NCBI RefSeq assembly: GCF_003013475.1 | Contig: NZ_PXZO01000009.1 | Span: 1-64,000, forward strand | DNA length: 64,000 nucleotides | Direction of reading: 5' to 3' | Source: Brevibacillus porteri | GTDB lineage: Bacteria; Bacillota; Bacilli; Brevibacillales; Brevibacillaceae | In this document: positions 25,001-40,000 of the stretch, in pieces | How positions within the stretch are numbered: position 1 is the stretch's first letter | Layout: every line of letters begins with the position of its first letter | Program-made: the position numbers and the translations under genes | Notes under the pieces: generated by a model | What the model was told of the DNA's origin: nothing | Databases searched by the model: none | What the model saw: the letters and a program-made list of their open reading frames with translations, nothing else

Positions 25001-28000
25001 ATTTTTTGTTTCTATGGATAAAATCCCGTTAACCGCTAATGGAAAAGTGGATCGCACAGAGCTGCTAAATCAAAAGCTTGTGGTAACACAGGCGAAGAAG
25101 CAGAGTCTGCCTCAATCTGATATTGAGCAAAGGAATTTGAAAATTTGGCAGGATGTCCTGAATGTAGAGGGGATCAGTACAGAAGATGGCTTTTTCGATG
25201 TGGGTGGAGACTCCATTCTCGCTACCATGGTTGTAGCCAAAATGACGGAAGAGTTTCAGTGCGATCTAAATGTGACCACGTTGTTTAAGTACGTCAATAT
25301 TAGAGAAATTAGCGAATATATCGCAACAAGGAAAGAGAATGAATCAGATGAGCAAGCGGATTTTGTCAATCCGAACCAGGCAATGGCGTATAGCGAAGGA
25401 CAAGTGGAGGAGACTTATCCTGCATACTATGAGGATAGCATCGCGATTATTGGAATCTCCTGCCACTTCCCGGGAGCGAAAAATCATAGAGAGTTTTGGG
25501 AGAATTTACGGAACGGCGTAGAAAGTGTACGTTTCTTCTCTGATGAGGAGATCGATCAATTACACCTGCCTGATGAATACTTACAGAATCCGAACTTTAT
25601 TCCGGTGCAGTCCACCATCGAAGGAAAAGATCACTTCGATCCAGGATTCTTTCACCTTTCAGCTAGAGACGCAGAATTTATGGACCCGCAGTTTCGTCTG
25701 TTATTAACCCATTCATGGAAAGCATTGGAGGATGCAGGGTATACACCTAAACAGGTTCCGCAGACGGGTGTTTTTATGTCGGCGAGCAATAGCTATTATC
25801 AAGCACTCTTGCCGCATTTCACCAAGGAATCACCGAATGTCATGAAGGACCCGAATGAATATGTCTCGTGGGTTTTGGCGCAAGGTGGAACCATACCGAC
25901 GATGATTTCTCATAAAATGGGGCTGAAGGGACCGAGCTTTGCCGTCCATTCCAATTGTTCTTCCTCGCTGGTTGGTTTGCATCTGGCTTATCGCAGCCTG
26001 CAAGCGGGAGAATCAAAGGTAGCTTTGGTAGGGGGCGCGACGATTTTCCCTACGACTTATACAGGGTATGTCTATCAAGCGGGATTGAACTTTTCCAGTG
26101 ATGGTCACTGCAAGACATTCGACGCGTCAGCAGACGGCATGATCGGTGGAGAAGGAGTCGGCTTAGTTGTCCTCAAAAAAGCTTCCGATGCGATCAAGGA
26201 CGGCGATCATATTTATGCCCTCATGAGAGGAATTCGCATCAACAATGATGGGGCAGATAAAGTCGGATTTTATGCACCAAGTATAAAAGGTCAGGCTGAG
26301 GTGATTCAGCAAGTATTAGATGACACCAAGGTTCATCCTGAAACAGTTAGCTATATCGAAGCGCATGGAACGGGCACTTATTTGGGAGATCCGATAGAAT
26401 TTGCGGCGCTCAATGAAGTGTATACAAAATACACAACCAATAAACAGTACTGCGGACTTGGATCGGTGAAGACCAATATTGGACATCTCGATACAGCCGC
26501 AGGGTTAGCGGGTTGCATTAAAGTAGCATTAAGCTTATACCATAATGAAATTCCTCCATCACTAAACTATGAAAAGCCGAATCCGAATATCAATTTGGAT
26601 CAATCACCTTTTTATGTAGTTGATACGCTCAAAAAATGGGAGGATGCGCCTGTTCCCCATAGAGCGGCGTTAAGTTCATTTGGACTTGGCGGGACGAATG
26701 CTCATGCGATTTTTGAACAATGGAAGAATGGGACAGAAACTAAGCGTGTCAGCGTAAGCGATGATAACAACCAGCACGTTTATTTCGTGCCGTTATCCGC
26801 CAAAAACGATGATCGTGTTCTCGCGTATGCCCAGCAACTCGTTGATTTCCTTAGCGGGAATCATGAACAAGTCCATATTGCAGATTTGGCCTATACACTC
26901 CAAGTGGGAAGAGAAGCGATGGAGAGCAGGGCTATTTTTATTGTCAAAGATACAGCGGAACTCATTCAAAAGCTGAGTGACTTTTTGAGTGGAGAGGAAC
27001 AAGCAGCAGGTAGCTTTAGCGGAAACGTAAAACAAGCAAACCATGAAGTCTCCCTATTGAAAAAGAATGAGACGAATCGTGAGTTGATTTCCAAGCTGTT
27101 TGCAGAAGGCAAAGGAGAAAAAGCAGCCGAATTGTGGAGCAAGGGTCTGGATATCGAGTGGGAAGTCCTGTATAAAGACGCAAAACCTCGTCGCATCAGT
27201 CTTCCTACCTATCCTTTTGCGGAGGAGTCCTATGGGGTTCCCGAGATGGATACGAAAACGAACATGAATGTGCGCACGGAGGCGGGACCGGCTTCTGTAC
27301 AGATTTCGCCAATCTCTTCAGCAACTCCAACGACAGAAACGCTGCTTGTCCAACCGTGCTGGAACGAACAGGAGATCAGCCAAAAAGCTGGTTCGCCTGC
27401 TTTTGCAGAGCATCTCGTGATCCTTTGTGAATGGGCAGAGGAATTCAGAGAGCGTATCGAATCCGAAATGAACGGAGTGCGCTGCCTGGTCTTACAACCA
27501 CAATCACAGCAGGAAAGTATCGCAGAACGGTTCCATGCCTACACCGTCCAGGTATTCACGGAAATCCAGCGAATCCTTGCCAATAAACCAAAGGGAAAAG
27601 TTCTAGTTCAGCTTGTTGTACCTGACAAAGAGGAACAGCAATGCTTCTCCGCTCTCTCTGGTTTACTGAAAACGGCTCAATTGGAGAATCCAAAGCTGAT
27701 TGGACAGCTTATTGAAGTGATGGTAGAGGTGAATCCAGCAGATTTGGTCCAGAAGCTGAAACAAAACAGCAATGATGAGAAAAGTAAGCACATTCGTTAT
27801 CAGGATGGTAAGCGCTGGGTGAGCGGCTGGACAGAAATGAATTCTTCTGGCCAAGCGGAGCATGTATGGAAAGAAGATGGGGTTTATCTGATTACGGGTG
27901 GTGCAGGCGGATTAGGCTTGATTTTTGCCAAGGAAATCGCCGAGCGAACGAAGGGAGCGACTGTGATTATCACGGGTCGTTCTTCCTTGGATGAAGATAA

Positions 28001-31000
28001 GAAAGCCAAATGCAAGGAATGGAAAGCACTAGGAGCCAATATTCAATATCGTCAGGCTGATATCACACAAAAGCAGGCGGTAGAAGACTTGTTCCAATCT
28101 ATCAAGCAAGAGTTTGGTAGCCTCACTGGCATCATTCATGGTGCGGGAGTCATTCGTGACAGTTTCATCATTAGAAAAACAACGGATGAACTGGAACAAG
28201 TGTTGGCGCCAAAAGTTTCTGGACTTGTGCATCTCGATGAGGCAAGCAAGGATATGGCGCTCGATTTCTTTATTCTCTTCTCCTCTGGGGTGGGGTGCTT
28301 CGGGAATGCGGGGCAAGCCGATTATGCAGCTGCCAATGCCTTTATGGATCAATACGCCAAGTATCGTCGTGGATTGATGAAAGCAGGCGAACGACAGGGC
28401 CAAACACTCTCTATCAATTGGCCGTTGTGGAAAGATGGCGGTATGCGTGTTGATGAAGCGACAGAGAAGATCATGGAGGCAAGAGGCATGGTAGCGATGC
28501 CGACTGCAAGTGGCATTCAGGCACTGTATCAAGGGGTGGCTTCTGGCTCTGTGCAAATGTTGGTTATCGAAGGCAATTTGCCAACACTAAAGGAACACTT
28601 GCTAGGTAATCCTGTCGTGTCACAACTCGATTCGACACCGATGCAGGATGCGAAGCTATCGGTCGATGCAGGTGTGTTAAAAGATAAAACGCTCTATCAG
28701 CTAAAAGTGATGTTCGGTCAAGAGACGAGGCATGGGGCAGGTAAAATCGCTGTCGACGAACCGTTCGAAACATACGGAATCGATTCGATTATGGTGATCC
28801 AGCTGAATAAAAAGCTAGGTGATATCTTTAGCGAATTGTCCAAGACCATCCTGTATGAATATCAGACTCTTAACACCCTTGCAGATTATCTCGTCGCTGA
28901 TCATCATCAGGAATGCATGAAGTGGACGGGGCTTGATCGTCAGGGTGCGGTCAATCATGGAACTCCAGCACCACGGGCGCATAACGAACGTGATACAGCC
29001 AACCATGAACTGACTGGCAGTGTAGCCGTGCAATCAGGAAATCAGATAGCGCGGGAGCCGATTGCCATTATCGGCATGAGCGGACGTTATCCAAAAGCGC
29101 GATCGTTGAACGAGTATTGGGAGAATCTGAAATCTGGCAAGGATTGCATTACAGAAATTCCAGAGGAACGCTGGTCATTGGATGGCTTTTTCGAACCTGA
29201 CCCAGACAAAGCTGTGGCAGAAGGAAAAAGCTATGGCAAATGGGGCGGCTTTGTAGACGGATTCGCTGACTTTGACCCTCTCTTTTTCAATATGTCCCCG
29301 TGGGAAGCGATGCATTTCGATCCGCAGGAACGGTTGTTTATGGAGTCGTGCTGGGAAGTGCTGGAGGACGCAGGTTATACGAGACAACTGCTTGCAGAAA
29401 AGCACAATCGACGAGTCGGAGTGTTTGGAGGGATCACAAAAACAGGGTACAGCTTGTACGGACCTGATTTATGGAAGCAGGGTGAATTGATTTACCCGCA
29501 CACTTCGTTTAGCTCACTGACGAATCGTGTTTCTTATTTCCTCAATCTCCAAGGTCCGAGTATGCCGATTGATACGATGTGCTCCGCTTCGCTCACAGCG
29601 ATTCATGAGGCGTGCGAGCATCTGTATAACGGGGATTGTGAACTGGCGATTGCCGGCGGAGTCAACCTGTATCTGCATCCTTCTAGCTATGTCTTTTTGT
29701 CAGCGTTGCATATGCTTTCCGTAGATGGACAATGCAAAAGCTTTGGGCAAGGCGGAAACGGTTTTGTACCGGGAGAAGGCGTAGGTACAGTACTGCTCAA
29801 ACCACTGTCGAAAGCAATGGCAGATGGCGACCATATTTATGGATTGATTCGTGGAACCAGTGTGAATCACGGTGGAAAAACCAATGGCTATACCGTACCG
29901 AATCCAACTGCTCAGGGAGAGCTGATTCGCCAAGCATTGGATAAGGCAGGCGTTCATGCCAAAACCGTAAGCTATATAGAAGCGCACGGAACAGGCACGG
30001 AGCTAGGTGATCCAATTGAAATTACGGGTCTCATTCAGGCCTTCCGCAAGGATACGCAGGATACGAGATATTGTGCGATTGGTTCCGTTAAATCCAATAT
30101 TGGTCACTTGGAAGCGGCGGCTGGAATAGCAGGAGTGGCAAAAATTTTGCTGCAAATGAAGCATCAACAGCTGGTCCCAAGCCTGCATGCGCAAGAGTTG
30201 AATCCGAATATTCCTTTTTCGAAAACGCCTTTTGTCGTTCAGCAGGACTTGGCTGAATGGAAACGACCGATCATGGAAGTGGATGGAGAAAGGAGAGAAT
30301 TCCCGAGAATTGCCGGGATTTCTTCTTTTGGTGCAGGAGGGTCCAATGCACATGTCGTGATTGAGGAATATATTCCTCAGGTCAAGGAACGGCCTTCGAT
30401 TACGATCAGTCCGCAAAATCCGGCGATCATCGTCCTGTCGGCAAAGAATAAGGAGCGTCTCGTCGAACAGGCTCAAAGACTGTTAGCGTCGATTGAGGAG
30501 CAATCCTTTACAGATGTGGATCTAGCAGATATTGCGTATACGCTTCAAGTGGGACGCGAGGCAATGGAAGAACGCCTGGCCCTGATGACTAGCTCGCTTA
30601 CAGAGTTGGTAGAGAAGTTGCGTAGCTTTCTTGCAGGTAATGAAAGCATTGTCGACCTCTATCGGGGTCAGGTAAAACGCGGTAAAGAAACAGCAGACAT
30701 CTTCGCAGGCGATGAGGAATTGCAAGAAGCGATTGAAAAATGGATGCAACGCAAAAAATTCTCGAAGCTTCTCGATTTCTGGGTGAAGGGTTTGCATTTC
30801 GATTGGAATAAACTTTATGACGATGAAAAGCCTCGTCGGATTAGCTTGCCAGCGTATCCTTTTGCCAGAGAGCATTACTGGCTGCCAGAACCAAAGACAC
30901 AACCGTCAACTAATACAAAAGGTACGCGTGGTCTGACTGCTTCCCTACATCCTTTGCTGCACCAAAATACTTCGGATCTTAGTGAGCAAAGATTCAGCTC

Positions 31001-34000
31001 TACTTTTGATGGTCAGGAATTCTTTTTATCGGATCATGTTGTAAAAGGAAAGAGAATCCTGCCAGGGGTCGCTTATCTTGAGATGGCTCGTGCTGCTACG
31101 GAGCTGGCAGCGGGAGTGCTGGAAGAAGAGCAATTCACGATAGAGCTTAAAAATGTAGGGTGGGCGCAACCAATTGTGGTGGAAGACAAGCCTGTTCAGG
31201 TGCACATCGGCATTTATCCTGGGGATAACGGAGACCTTCGTTATGAAATATACAGCGAACCGAAGAACGAACAGGCTGAATCGGTAGTACACAGTCAAGG
31301 AAGTATGGTGTTTGCAGCGATTACTGCTGCTCCGACGCATAATCTCGATGGGATCAAAGCCCAATGCAGCTATCGCACGCTTCATGCAAGTGAGTGTTAT
31401 GAAGCCTTTCAAACAATGGGACTTGTCTATGGGCAAGCCCAGCAAGGAATCGAGCAAGTGTACGTGGGAGAAGGACAAGTATTGGCCAAGTTAGCCATGC
31501 CTACCAAGGTTGCCGAGACGCAAGGAGAATACGTCTTGCATCCGAGCATGCTGGATTCGGCCTTACAATCCTCTATCGGATTATTACTTGGCACAGGCGA
31601 TACAGCGATTCTGAAGCCACTCCTGCCTTTTGCACTGGAGAAGCTGAGCATTTTTAGCCAGACTACCTCCCAGATGTGGGTATGGATTCGACAGGCTGAT
31701 GGCAGTAGGACGGGAGACAAGGTACAGAAAGTAGACATTGATTTGTGTGACGACCAAGGAACGGTTTGCGTGCGTATGCAGGGATTCTCCGCACGAGTGC
31801 TGGAAGGCGAAGTAGAGACGGTGGATTCCAAAGGGAAACTCGGAACACTGCTGGTTCATCCTGAGTGGAAGGAACAAGCGGTTGTGAGCAACGCCGAAGC
31901 CGCTGACTATACACAGCGAGTCGTGATGATGGTTGAACCTGATCGCGTTTCTTGGAACAATCTACAAGCCTACTTGAATGGAGTCCGTTGCATTCCTTTG
32001 CGTTCCTCACAAGAAGGCATTTCCGAGCGTTTTATTGATTATACGACGCAGGTATTTGAGGAAATTCAAGAGATTTTCAAGCAAAAAGTACGCGGCAAGG
32101 TATTGGTTCAGCTTGTCGTTCCCTTGCGAGCAGAACAGCCGTTTTTCACTGCGTTCTCTGGGTTGCTGAAAACGGCAAAATTGGAGAATCCCAACTTGAT
32201 TGGACAGGTAATAGAGGTAGAATCGGGCGACAGCGAATTCGAGATTGTTGAAAAAATAAAGGAGAATGTACGCCGCCCATTGGATGTTCAGATTCGATAT
32301 CAATCTGGAAAGAGATATGTATCTGAGTGGGTAGAACTGGATGCTCCACAAGAGGCGAGTATTCCGTGGAAAGACGGTGGGGTTTATCTCATCACTGGCG
32401 GGGCAGGCGGACTGGGTTATCTTTTTGCCAACGAAATTGTACAAAAGGTTCAACATGCGAACCTGATTCTGACTGGACGTTCCCCATTGGATGAAGAGAA
32501 GCAAGGGAAACTCCAGACATGGAGAAGATCGGGAGCAAGAGTTGAATACCGCCAAGTTGATGTGACGCACAAACAGGAAATGGCAGAATTGATCCGCACG
32601 ATTCAACAGGACTATGGGCGTCTTCATGGCATTATTCATAGTGCTGGCGTGCTTCGTGACAGCTATATCCTCAAGAAAAACAGGAAGGAAGTCCAATCGG
32701 TTCTGGGTCCGAAGGTTACGGGTCTCATCAATCTGGATGAAGCCACCAAAGAGGTAGAACTGGATTTCCTGGTGCTGTTTTCCTCGGTGGCAGGCAGCTT
32801 GGGGAATATCGGACAAGCTGACTATGCTTGCGCCAACGCCTTTATGGACAGATTCGCTCACTATCGCAATGGATTGGTTGTATTACAGCAACGTCATGGA
32901 CAGACATTGTCCATGAATTGGCCATTGTGGAAAGAGGGCGGAATGCAGGCAGACGTAGAGGCTGGTGACATGTTGAAGCAAAGCATGGGAGTAGTTGCTA
33001 TGCAGACTTCGACGGGTATTGAAGCGATGTACCAAGGCTTAGCCTCCGGAAAAGCTCAGGTCATGGTGATGGAAGGTGATCTGGCAAAGCTCAAGCAAAC
33101 ACTACTTTTGCAAACACCAGTCAGCAGTTCTCAATCGAAGCATGCTCTTGCCCGATCCGAAGCTTCGGTCACGGTGGATACCAGCAGTCTGTTGCAAAAA
33201 GTGGAACTTGCTTTGATGCACATCGTGTCGGAGCTGCTTCAGGTTCAACCCATAGATATCGATGTCAAAGTGGAGCTGTCTGAACTCGGATTTAATCAGG
33301 TACTACTGACTGAATTCGCCAACAAGCTAAATCAGCACTATCACATTGGGCTGATTCCGACTGTATTCGTAGAGTGTCCGACGCTACAGCAGCTTGCCTC
33401 CTATTTACTTGAAGAATTTGAAGAGATGCTGGTCAAACAGATGCAGCCAGTGGTATCGATCAAACCAACGAAGGTAGAGCCAAATGAAAAACAAACGATC
33501 ACCACTGTGGAACCAAATGTCCTTCAAGAGAAAGCAACTCATTTTGTTAAAAAGGAATTTGCCGAGGTTCTGCAACTGCCTGTGAATCGAATCGAAGAAG
33601 ATGTCGCGATGGAGACATACGGAATTGATTCGATTCTATCCATGAAATTAACCAACCAATTAGAGAAAAGCTTTGGCTCGCTGCCGAAAACGTTATTTTT
33701 TGAATATCAAACGATTCAAGAATTGATTGGATATTTCTTGGACACCTATCGAGACAAATTCATGGAAATCTTGGGTCTTACGGAACAGCAGGAAACCGTT
33801 GTTATCCAAGAAACAGCATCCGTGACAAAAGAAGAAAACACGTCGAAAAGGCAAAGGAACAGCCATCGCGGGAGAAGTCGCAAAGGCTCGCGGTTCATTA
33901 CGACACAGAAGGAAACCCAACCAGCCAAAGGAGCTTTGGACATTGCGATCATTGGGGTTTCTGGACGTTATCCGAAAGCTCGGAATACACAAGAGTTCTG

Positions 34001-37000
34001 GAACAATCTGCGCGATGGCAAGGATTGCATTACGGAGATCCCCAAAGAGCGCTGGAACCACAGCCTGTATTTTGATGAGGATAAGAACAAACGAGGGAAA
34101 ACCTACAGCAAATGGGGCGGATTCATAGACGGTGTTGACCAATTCGATCCGCTTTTCTTCAACATCTCGCCTCTGGAAGCAGAAATCATGGACCCGCAGG
34201 AACGTTTATTCCTGGAGTGTGTGTATGAAACCTTAGAGGATGCAGGTTATACTCGCGAATCTCTTGGCTCGTCTCAAGGCTTCGGACTTGGCGGTAATGT
34301 CGGTGTTTATGTAGGCATTATGTATGAAGAGTATCAACTGTATGGTGCACAAGAAACCATGATGGGTAGACCGATGGCCCTTGGCGGAAGCTTCTCATCG
34401 GTAGCGAACCGTGTTTCTTATTTCTTTCATTTCCATGGTCCTAGCGTTGCTGTAGACACCATGTGTTCCTCGTCTCTAACCGGCATCCATTTTGCTTGCC
34501 AAAGCTTGCAGCGTGGTGAATGCGAGGTTGCGATTGCGGGTGGTGTCAATGTTTCCATTCACCCGAATAAATATTTGATGCTCGGACAGGGGAAATTTGC
34601 TTCCAGTAAGGGACGATGCGAAAGCTTTGGGCTTGGCGGTGACGGCTATGTACCTGGTGAGGGTGTCGGAGCGGTACTACTTAAACCTCTGGCGAAAGCA
34701 ATCGCCGATGGAGATCAAATTTACGGTGTGATAAAAGGAAGTGCCATTAACCATGGCGGCAAAACAAATGGTTATACCGTACCTAATCCGAATGCACAAG
34801 CGAGTGTAATTGGACGTGCCTTGAAGGAGGCAGGAATTGATCCACGGACGATTAGTTATTTGGAAGCTCACGGCACAGGTACTTCTTTAGGGGATCCAAT
34901 TGAGATCGCAGGATTGACAAAAGCCTTCCAAGCGTACACTACAGACAAGCAATTCTGCTCAATCGGATCAGCGAAGTCCAATATCGGGCATTGTGAGAGT
35001 GCAGCGGGAATTGCCGGGATAACGAAAATCCTTCTACAGCTCAAACATGGACAACTAGCACCATCCTTGCATGCGGAGGTGCTAAATCCGAATATTGATT
35101 TCAGCACGACTCCGTTTGTCGTACAGCAAGAGCTGGCAGAGTGGAAACGTCCTGTTATTGACGGTCAGGAAGTTCCAAGGCGCTCGGGGGTGAGCAGCTT
35201 TGGTGCGGGTGGCTCGAATGCTCATATCGTCATCGAAGAATTCATTCCAGAATATGAGCAACGTCCAGCTAGCCAAGTAAGTCACACGAATCCAGCGATC
35301 GTTCTCCTGTCAGCGAAGAATGAAAGACAGCTCCACGAACAGGCACAGCGTTTGTTAACTGTGATCCAGGATCAGTCCATTTCTGACCTGGATGTAGCGG
35401 ATATTGCCTACACGCTTCAAATTGGACGAGAAGCCATGGAAGAGCGCCTGGCTGTGATGGCCAGCTCCATTCAAGAGCTTCAGGAAAAGCTGACCCAATT
35501 TGTAGATGGGCAGGAAGGCATCACAGATGTATTCCGGGGACAGGTGAAAGGCAACAAAAAGACGATTGCGGTGTTCGAAGCGGATGAAGATTTGAAACAT
35601 GCAATCGATGCTTGGATAAGCAAAAGAAAATACGCCAAGCTGCTTGATCTGTGGGTAAGTGGAGGCGTGGTTGATTGGCACAAGCTCTACGGTGAGAAGA
35701 AACCTCGTCGCATTAGCATGCCTACGTATCCGTTTGCAAGAGAACGTTATTGGATTCCTCAGATGGATACGCCATTTGTGAGCGAAGTTGCAGCAGTATC
35801 AGAAGGGACGCTCTTCCTTCACCCATTGCTCCAGAAAAACACGTCTGAATTGTTGGAACAACGGTATAGTTCTACGTTCCGTGGACAGGAATTTTTCTTG
35901 GCCGATCATGTTGTGAATGGTCAGCAGCTCTTACCAGGTGTTGCTTATCTCGAAATGGCACGAGAGGCAATGGATCAATCAGCGGGAGCCTTGAGGGCGG
36001 GACAGAATGGCTTGACGCTCAAAAATATGGTGTGGGCCAAGCCGATTGCTGTCGATGATCAGCCTGTCGATGTTCACATTGGTCTTCAGCTGGAAGACAG
36101 TGGAGAGATTGGCTATCGAATCTACAGTGAGCATACAGGAAAGGAAGCAGAAGAGATTGTGCACAGTCAGGGAAGTGCCGTATTCCATACGGTTGCCGAG
36201 ACGCCAACGCTTGATCTCGCTATGTTACAAGCCGCGTGCAGCCATGGCATCTTGAGTGGCAGCCAATGCTATGACGGTTATAAAGCAATGGGAATCCATT
36301 ATGGTCCGGCGCTGCAAGGAATTGAACAAGTGTATAAGGGCACGGAGCAGGTGTTGGCAAAGCTGTCTTTACCTTTCGCTGTTTTGGGGACAGAAGAACA
36401 GTTTGTGCTGCATCCAAGTATGATGGATTCTGCTTTGCAGGCGGCGATTGGTTTATTTATGGAGGCAGATGACAGGGGCTTCTCTCACCAGCCTAATTCG
36501 CTAAAGCCAATCTTGCCTTTTGCGCTGGATGAGCTGGAAATCTTCAGTCCATGCACGACGAAGATGTGGGTGTATATTCGCTACAGTGATGGCAGCAACG
36601 CTTCTGATCCTGTGCAGAAGCTGGATATTGATTTATGTGACGAGCAAGGAAATGTTTGCGCCAGAATGAAGCGATTTTCATCTCGTAAGCTGGACGGCAA
36701 AGTGGAAGACTTCGAAACTACAGGGGCACAAGAGATGCTGATGGTTCATCCTTGCTGGAAGGAACAGGCAGGTGTTCAGGAAACGGAGACTCCTACCTAT
36801 GCACAGCATATCGTGATGATGGCGGAAGGCTTTGAATCGTCGCTCGCAAGTATAGCAGCACAGATGGACGAAGTGCGCTTGATACCTTTGCAATCCCAAC
36901 AGGATGGCATTGCGGACAAGTTCGAGACCTATGCTTCCCAAGTATTTTTGGAAATCCAAAGCATCTTTCAACAAAAGATACTTGGCAAAGTGTTATTGCA

Positions 37001-40000
37001 GGTCGTCGTTCCCGACGAAGCGGAGCAATCGTACGTAAGCGGACTTTCTGGCTTGCTGAAAACAGCTCAGCAGGAGAATCCAAATGTAGTCGGTCAATTC
37101 ATGGAAATAAACCCAGGTGAACATGCGGCAGTAATCGTAAACAAGCTGCAAGAGAATGCCTGCCACCCTATGGACGACCGAATTCGCTATCAAGCGGGTA
37201 ACCGCTATGTACTGGGCTGGTGCGAAACCAAGCTATTGCATGATGAAGTCACTATTCCATGGAGAGATCAAGGAACCTATCTGATTACGGGTGGTGCAGG
37301 TGGTTTAGGGTTGATTTTCGCAAGGGAAATCGCAAATCAAGCGAAACAGGCAACCTTAATACTCACAGGACGTTCTCCTCTTCTCGAAGATAAACAAGCG
37401 ATGCTCCATGATTTGCAAAGGTCAGGGGCAAGTGTTATCTATCGTCAAGTTGATGTGACGGACAAGCAGGAAGTCGTCCAGCTCATCCAAAGTATTCAAC
37501 AGGAATTCGGAGGTCTTCACGGCATTATCCATAGCGCGGGTGTCGTTCGAGATAACTTCATCCTCAAGAAAACGACAGAAGAATGGAACCAAGTAGTAGC
37601 CCCAAAAGTTGCCGGCCTTACGAATTTGGATGAGGCAAGTAAAGAGCAGCCTCTCGATTTCTTCGTCCTCTTTTCTTCGATAGCAGGAAGTATAGGAAAT
37701 GTTGGTCAGGCAGACTATGCTTGCGCGAATGCCTTTATGGATGGCTATGCGAAATATCGGAATGAACGAGTGCAGGCAAAGCAACGTCAAGGTCAAACAG
37801 TCTCCATCAACTGGCCGCTCTGGAAAGAGGGCGGGATGCAAGTAGACGAAGCTGTTGAGGAGATGGTGAAACAAAGGGTTGGAATGATCGCTTTGCAGAC
37901 CGCGACGGGTATTCGTGCATTTTATGAAGCCGTAGCTTCTCGAAAAGATCAGGTGATGGTAATGGAAGGAGACCTGCAACGCCTCCACGCAGCAGTGGTG
38001 GGAAGACCGAAGACAACAGAACAAGACGTCAAAGCTTCTACCGTCATACAACCAACAAGTCATCATTTGCCAAAGGAAAAAGCGATTTATTATTTCAAAA
38101 AGCTGGTCTCTTCCGTCATCAAGCTGCCAATAGACCGCATCGAAGCAGACGCCTTGTTGGAAAAGTACGGAATTGACTCGATTATGGTCATGCAATTAAC
38201 CAATGAACTAGAAAAAACGTTTGGTTCGCTGTCGAAAACATTATTTTTCGAATATCAAACCATCGAAGAAATTGCGAAATACTTCCTAGCATCGCATCGA
38301 GAGCAAATGATGAGTATCTTTGGTATGGACGAGAAAGAAGCACCAACGGCATCCCCTGTTAAAAAGTCGAGCGTTGCACCAGCGATGGTTGCTGCAACGG
38401 CAAAACCGATCATCAACAACCGCAGGAGCAGAGGTAACGCATTGATAGAAATGGCGAGAGAAACCAAACCAGCAAACGACGCCTTAGACATTGCGATTAT
38501 TGGGGTCTCCGGTCGTTATCCGAAAGCTGGAAACATGAATGAGTTCTGGCGTAACCTGCGTGACGGAAAAGATTGTGTCACAGAAATTCCTGAAGAGCGT
38601 TGGGATCACAGCTTGTTTTTTGATGCAGATAAGAAAAAGCAAGGAAAAACCTACAGCAAGTGGGGAGGCTTCCTGGACGGTGTAGATCAATTTGACCCGT
38701 TATTTTTCAATATCACACCAAGAGAGGCTGAGATCATGGACCCGCAAGAGCGCTTGTTCTTGGAATGCGTCTATGAAACGTTAGAGGATGCCGGGTATAC
38801 TCGTGAATCTCTCGGCTCAACACCTGGCATGGGTCTAGGCGGTAATGTCGGGGTTTATGTCGGAGTCATGTACGAAGAATACCAGCTCTACGGAGCCCAG
38901 GAAATGATGCTCGGCAGACCGATGGCACTGGCAGGAAGTCCAGCCTCCATTGCGAATCGGGTTTCTTATTTCTGCAACTTCCATGGACCTAGCATGGCGG
39001 TAGATACGATGTGTTCCTCTTCCCTGACAACCATTCACTTGGCTTGCCAAAGTCTACAGCAAGGGGAATGTGAGGCTGCTATTGCAGGTGGTGTCAACGT
39101 TTCCATTCACCCGAATAAATACTTGATGCTTGGACAAGGAAAATTTGCATCGAGCAAGGGACGATGCGAAAGCTTTGGTATCGGCGGTGACGGGTATGTA
39201 CCTGGCGAGGGTGTGGGAGCAGTCCTGCTCAAACCTCTGGCGAAAGCGATTGCCGATGGAGATCAAATTTATGGTGTGATAAAAGGAACAGCGGTTAACC
39301 ATGGAGGAAAAACGAATGGATACAATGTACCTAGCCCGAATGCCCAAGCTCGGGTTATTGGACGTGCTTTCCAAAAAGCCGGAATCGATCCAAGGACGAT
39401 CAGCTATCTGGAAGCACATGGTACGGGAACCTCTTTAGGCGATCCCATTGAAATTACGGGCTTAACGAAGGCTTTCGAAACGCATACAAATGACAAACAG
39501 TTTTGTGCCATTGGATCAGCGAAGTCCAACATCGGGCATTGTGAGAGTGCAGCGGGTATTGCTGGGGTGACAAAGGTCTTATTGCAGCTCAGGAATGGAC
39601 AATTAGCACCATCTCTGCATGCTGAAGTACTCAATCCGAATATAGATTTCAGCTTGACGCCGTTTGTTGTTCAGCAAGAGCTGGCGGAGTGGAAACGCCC
39701 TGTCATTGACGGACGGGAAGTTCCACGACGTGCTGGTGTGAGCAGTTTTGGTGCGGGAGGATCGAATGCTCATGTGGTGATTGAAGAATATCTTCCCAAA
39801 ATGCAAGAGCAGCCTACTGTACGAGTAAGTCCGCAAAATCCTGCTTTGATTGTCTTATCGGCCAAAAATGAAGAACAGCTTCATCAACGGGTACAACGAC
39901 TGCTCGGAGCCATTGCGGAACAGGGATTGTCTGATGTGGATTTAGCTGAAATGGCATATACCCTTCAAGTGGGACGAGAAGCGATGGAAGAACGTTTGGC

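Noticed and set aside
28680-28920. ACP8 as another degenerate carrier because its first helix is unusual
   Set aside because: The GIDS serine is intact (28785-28787) and the rest of the domain matches normal ACPs.
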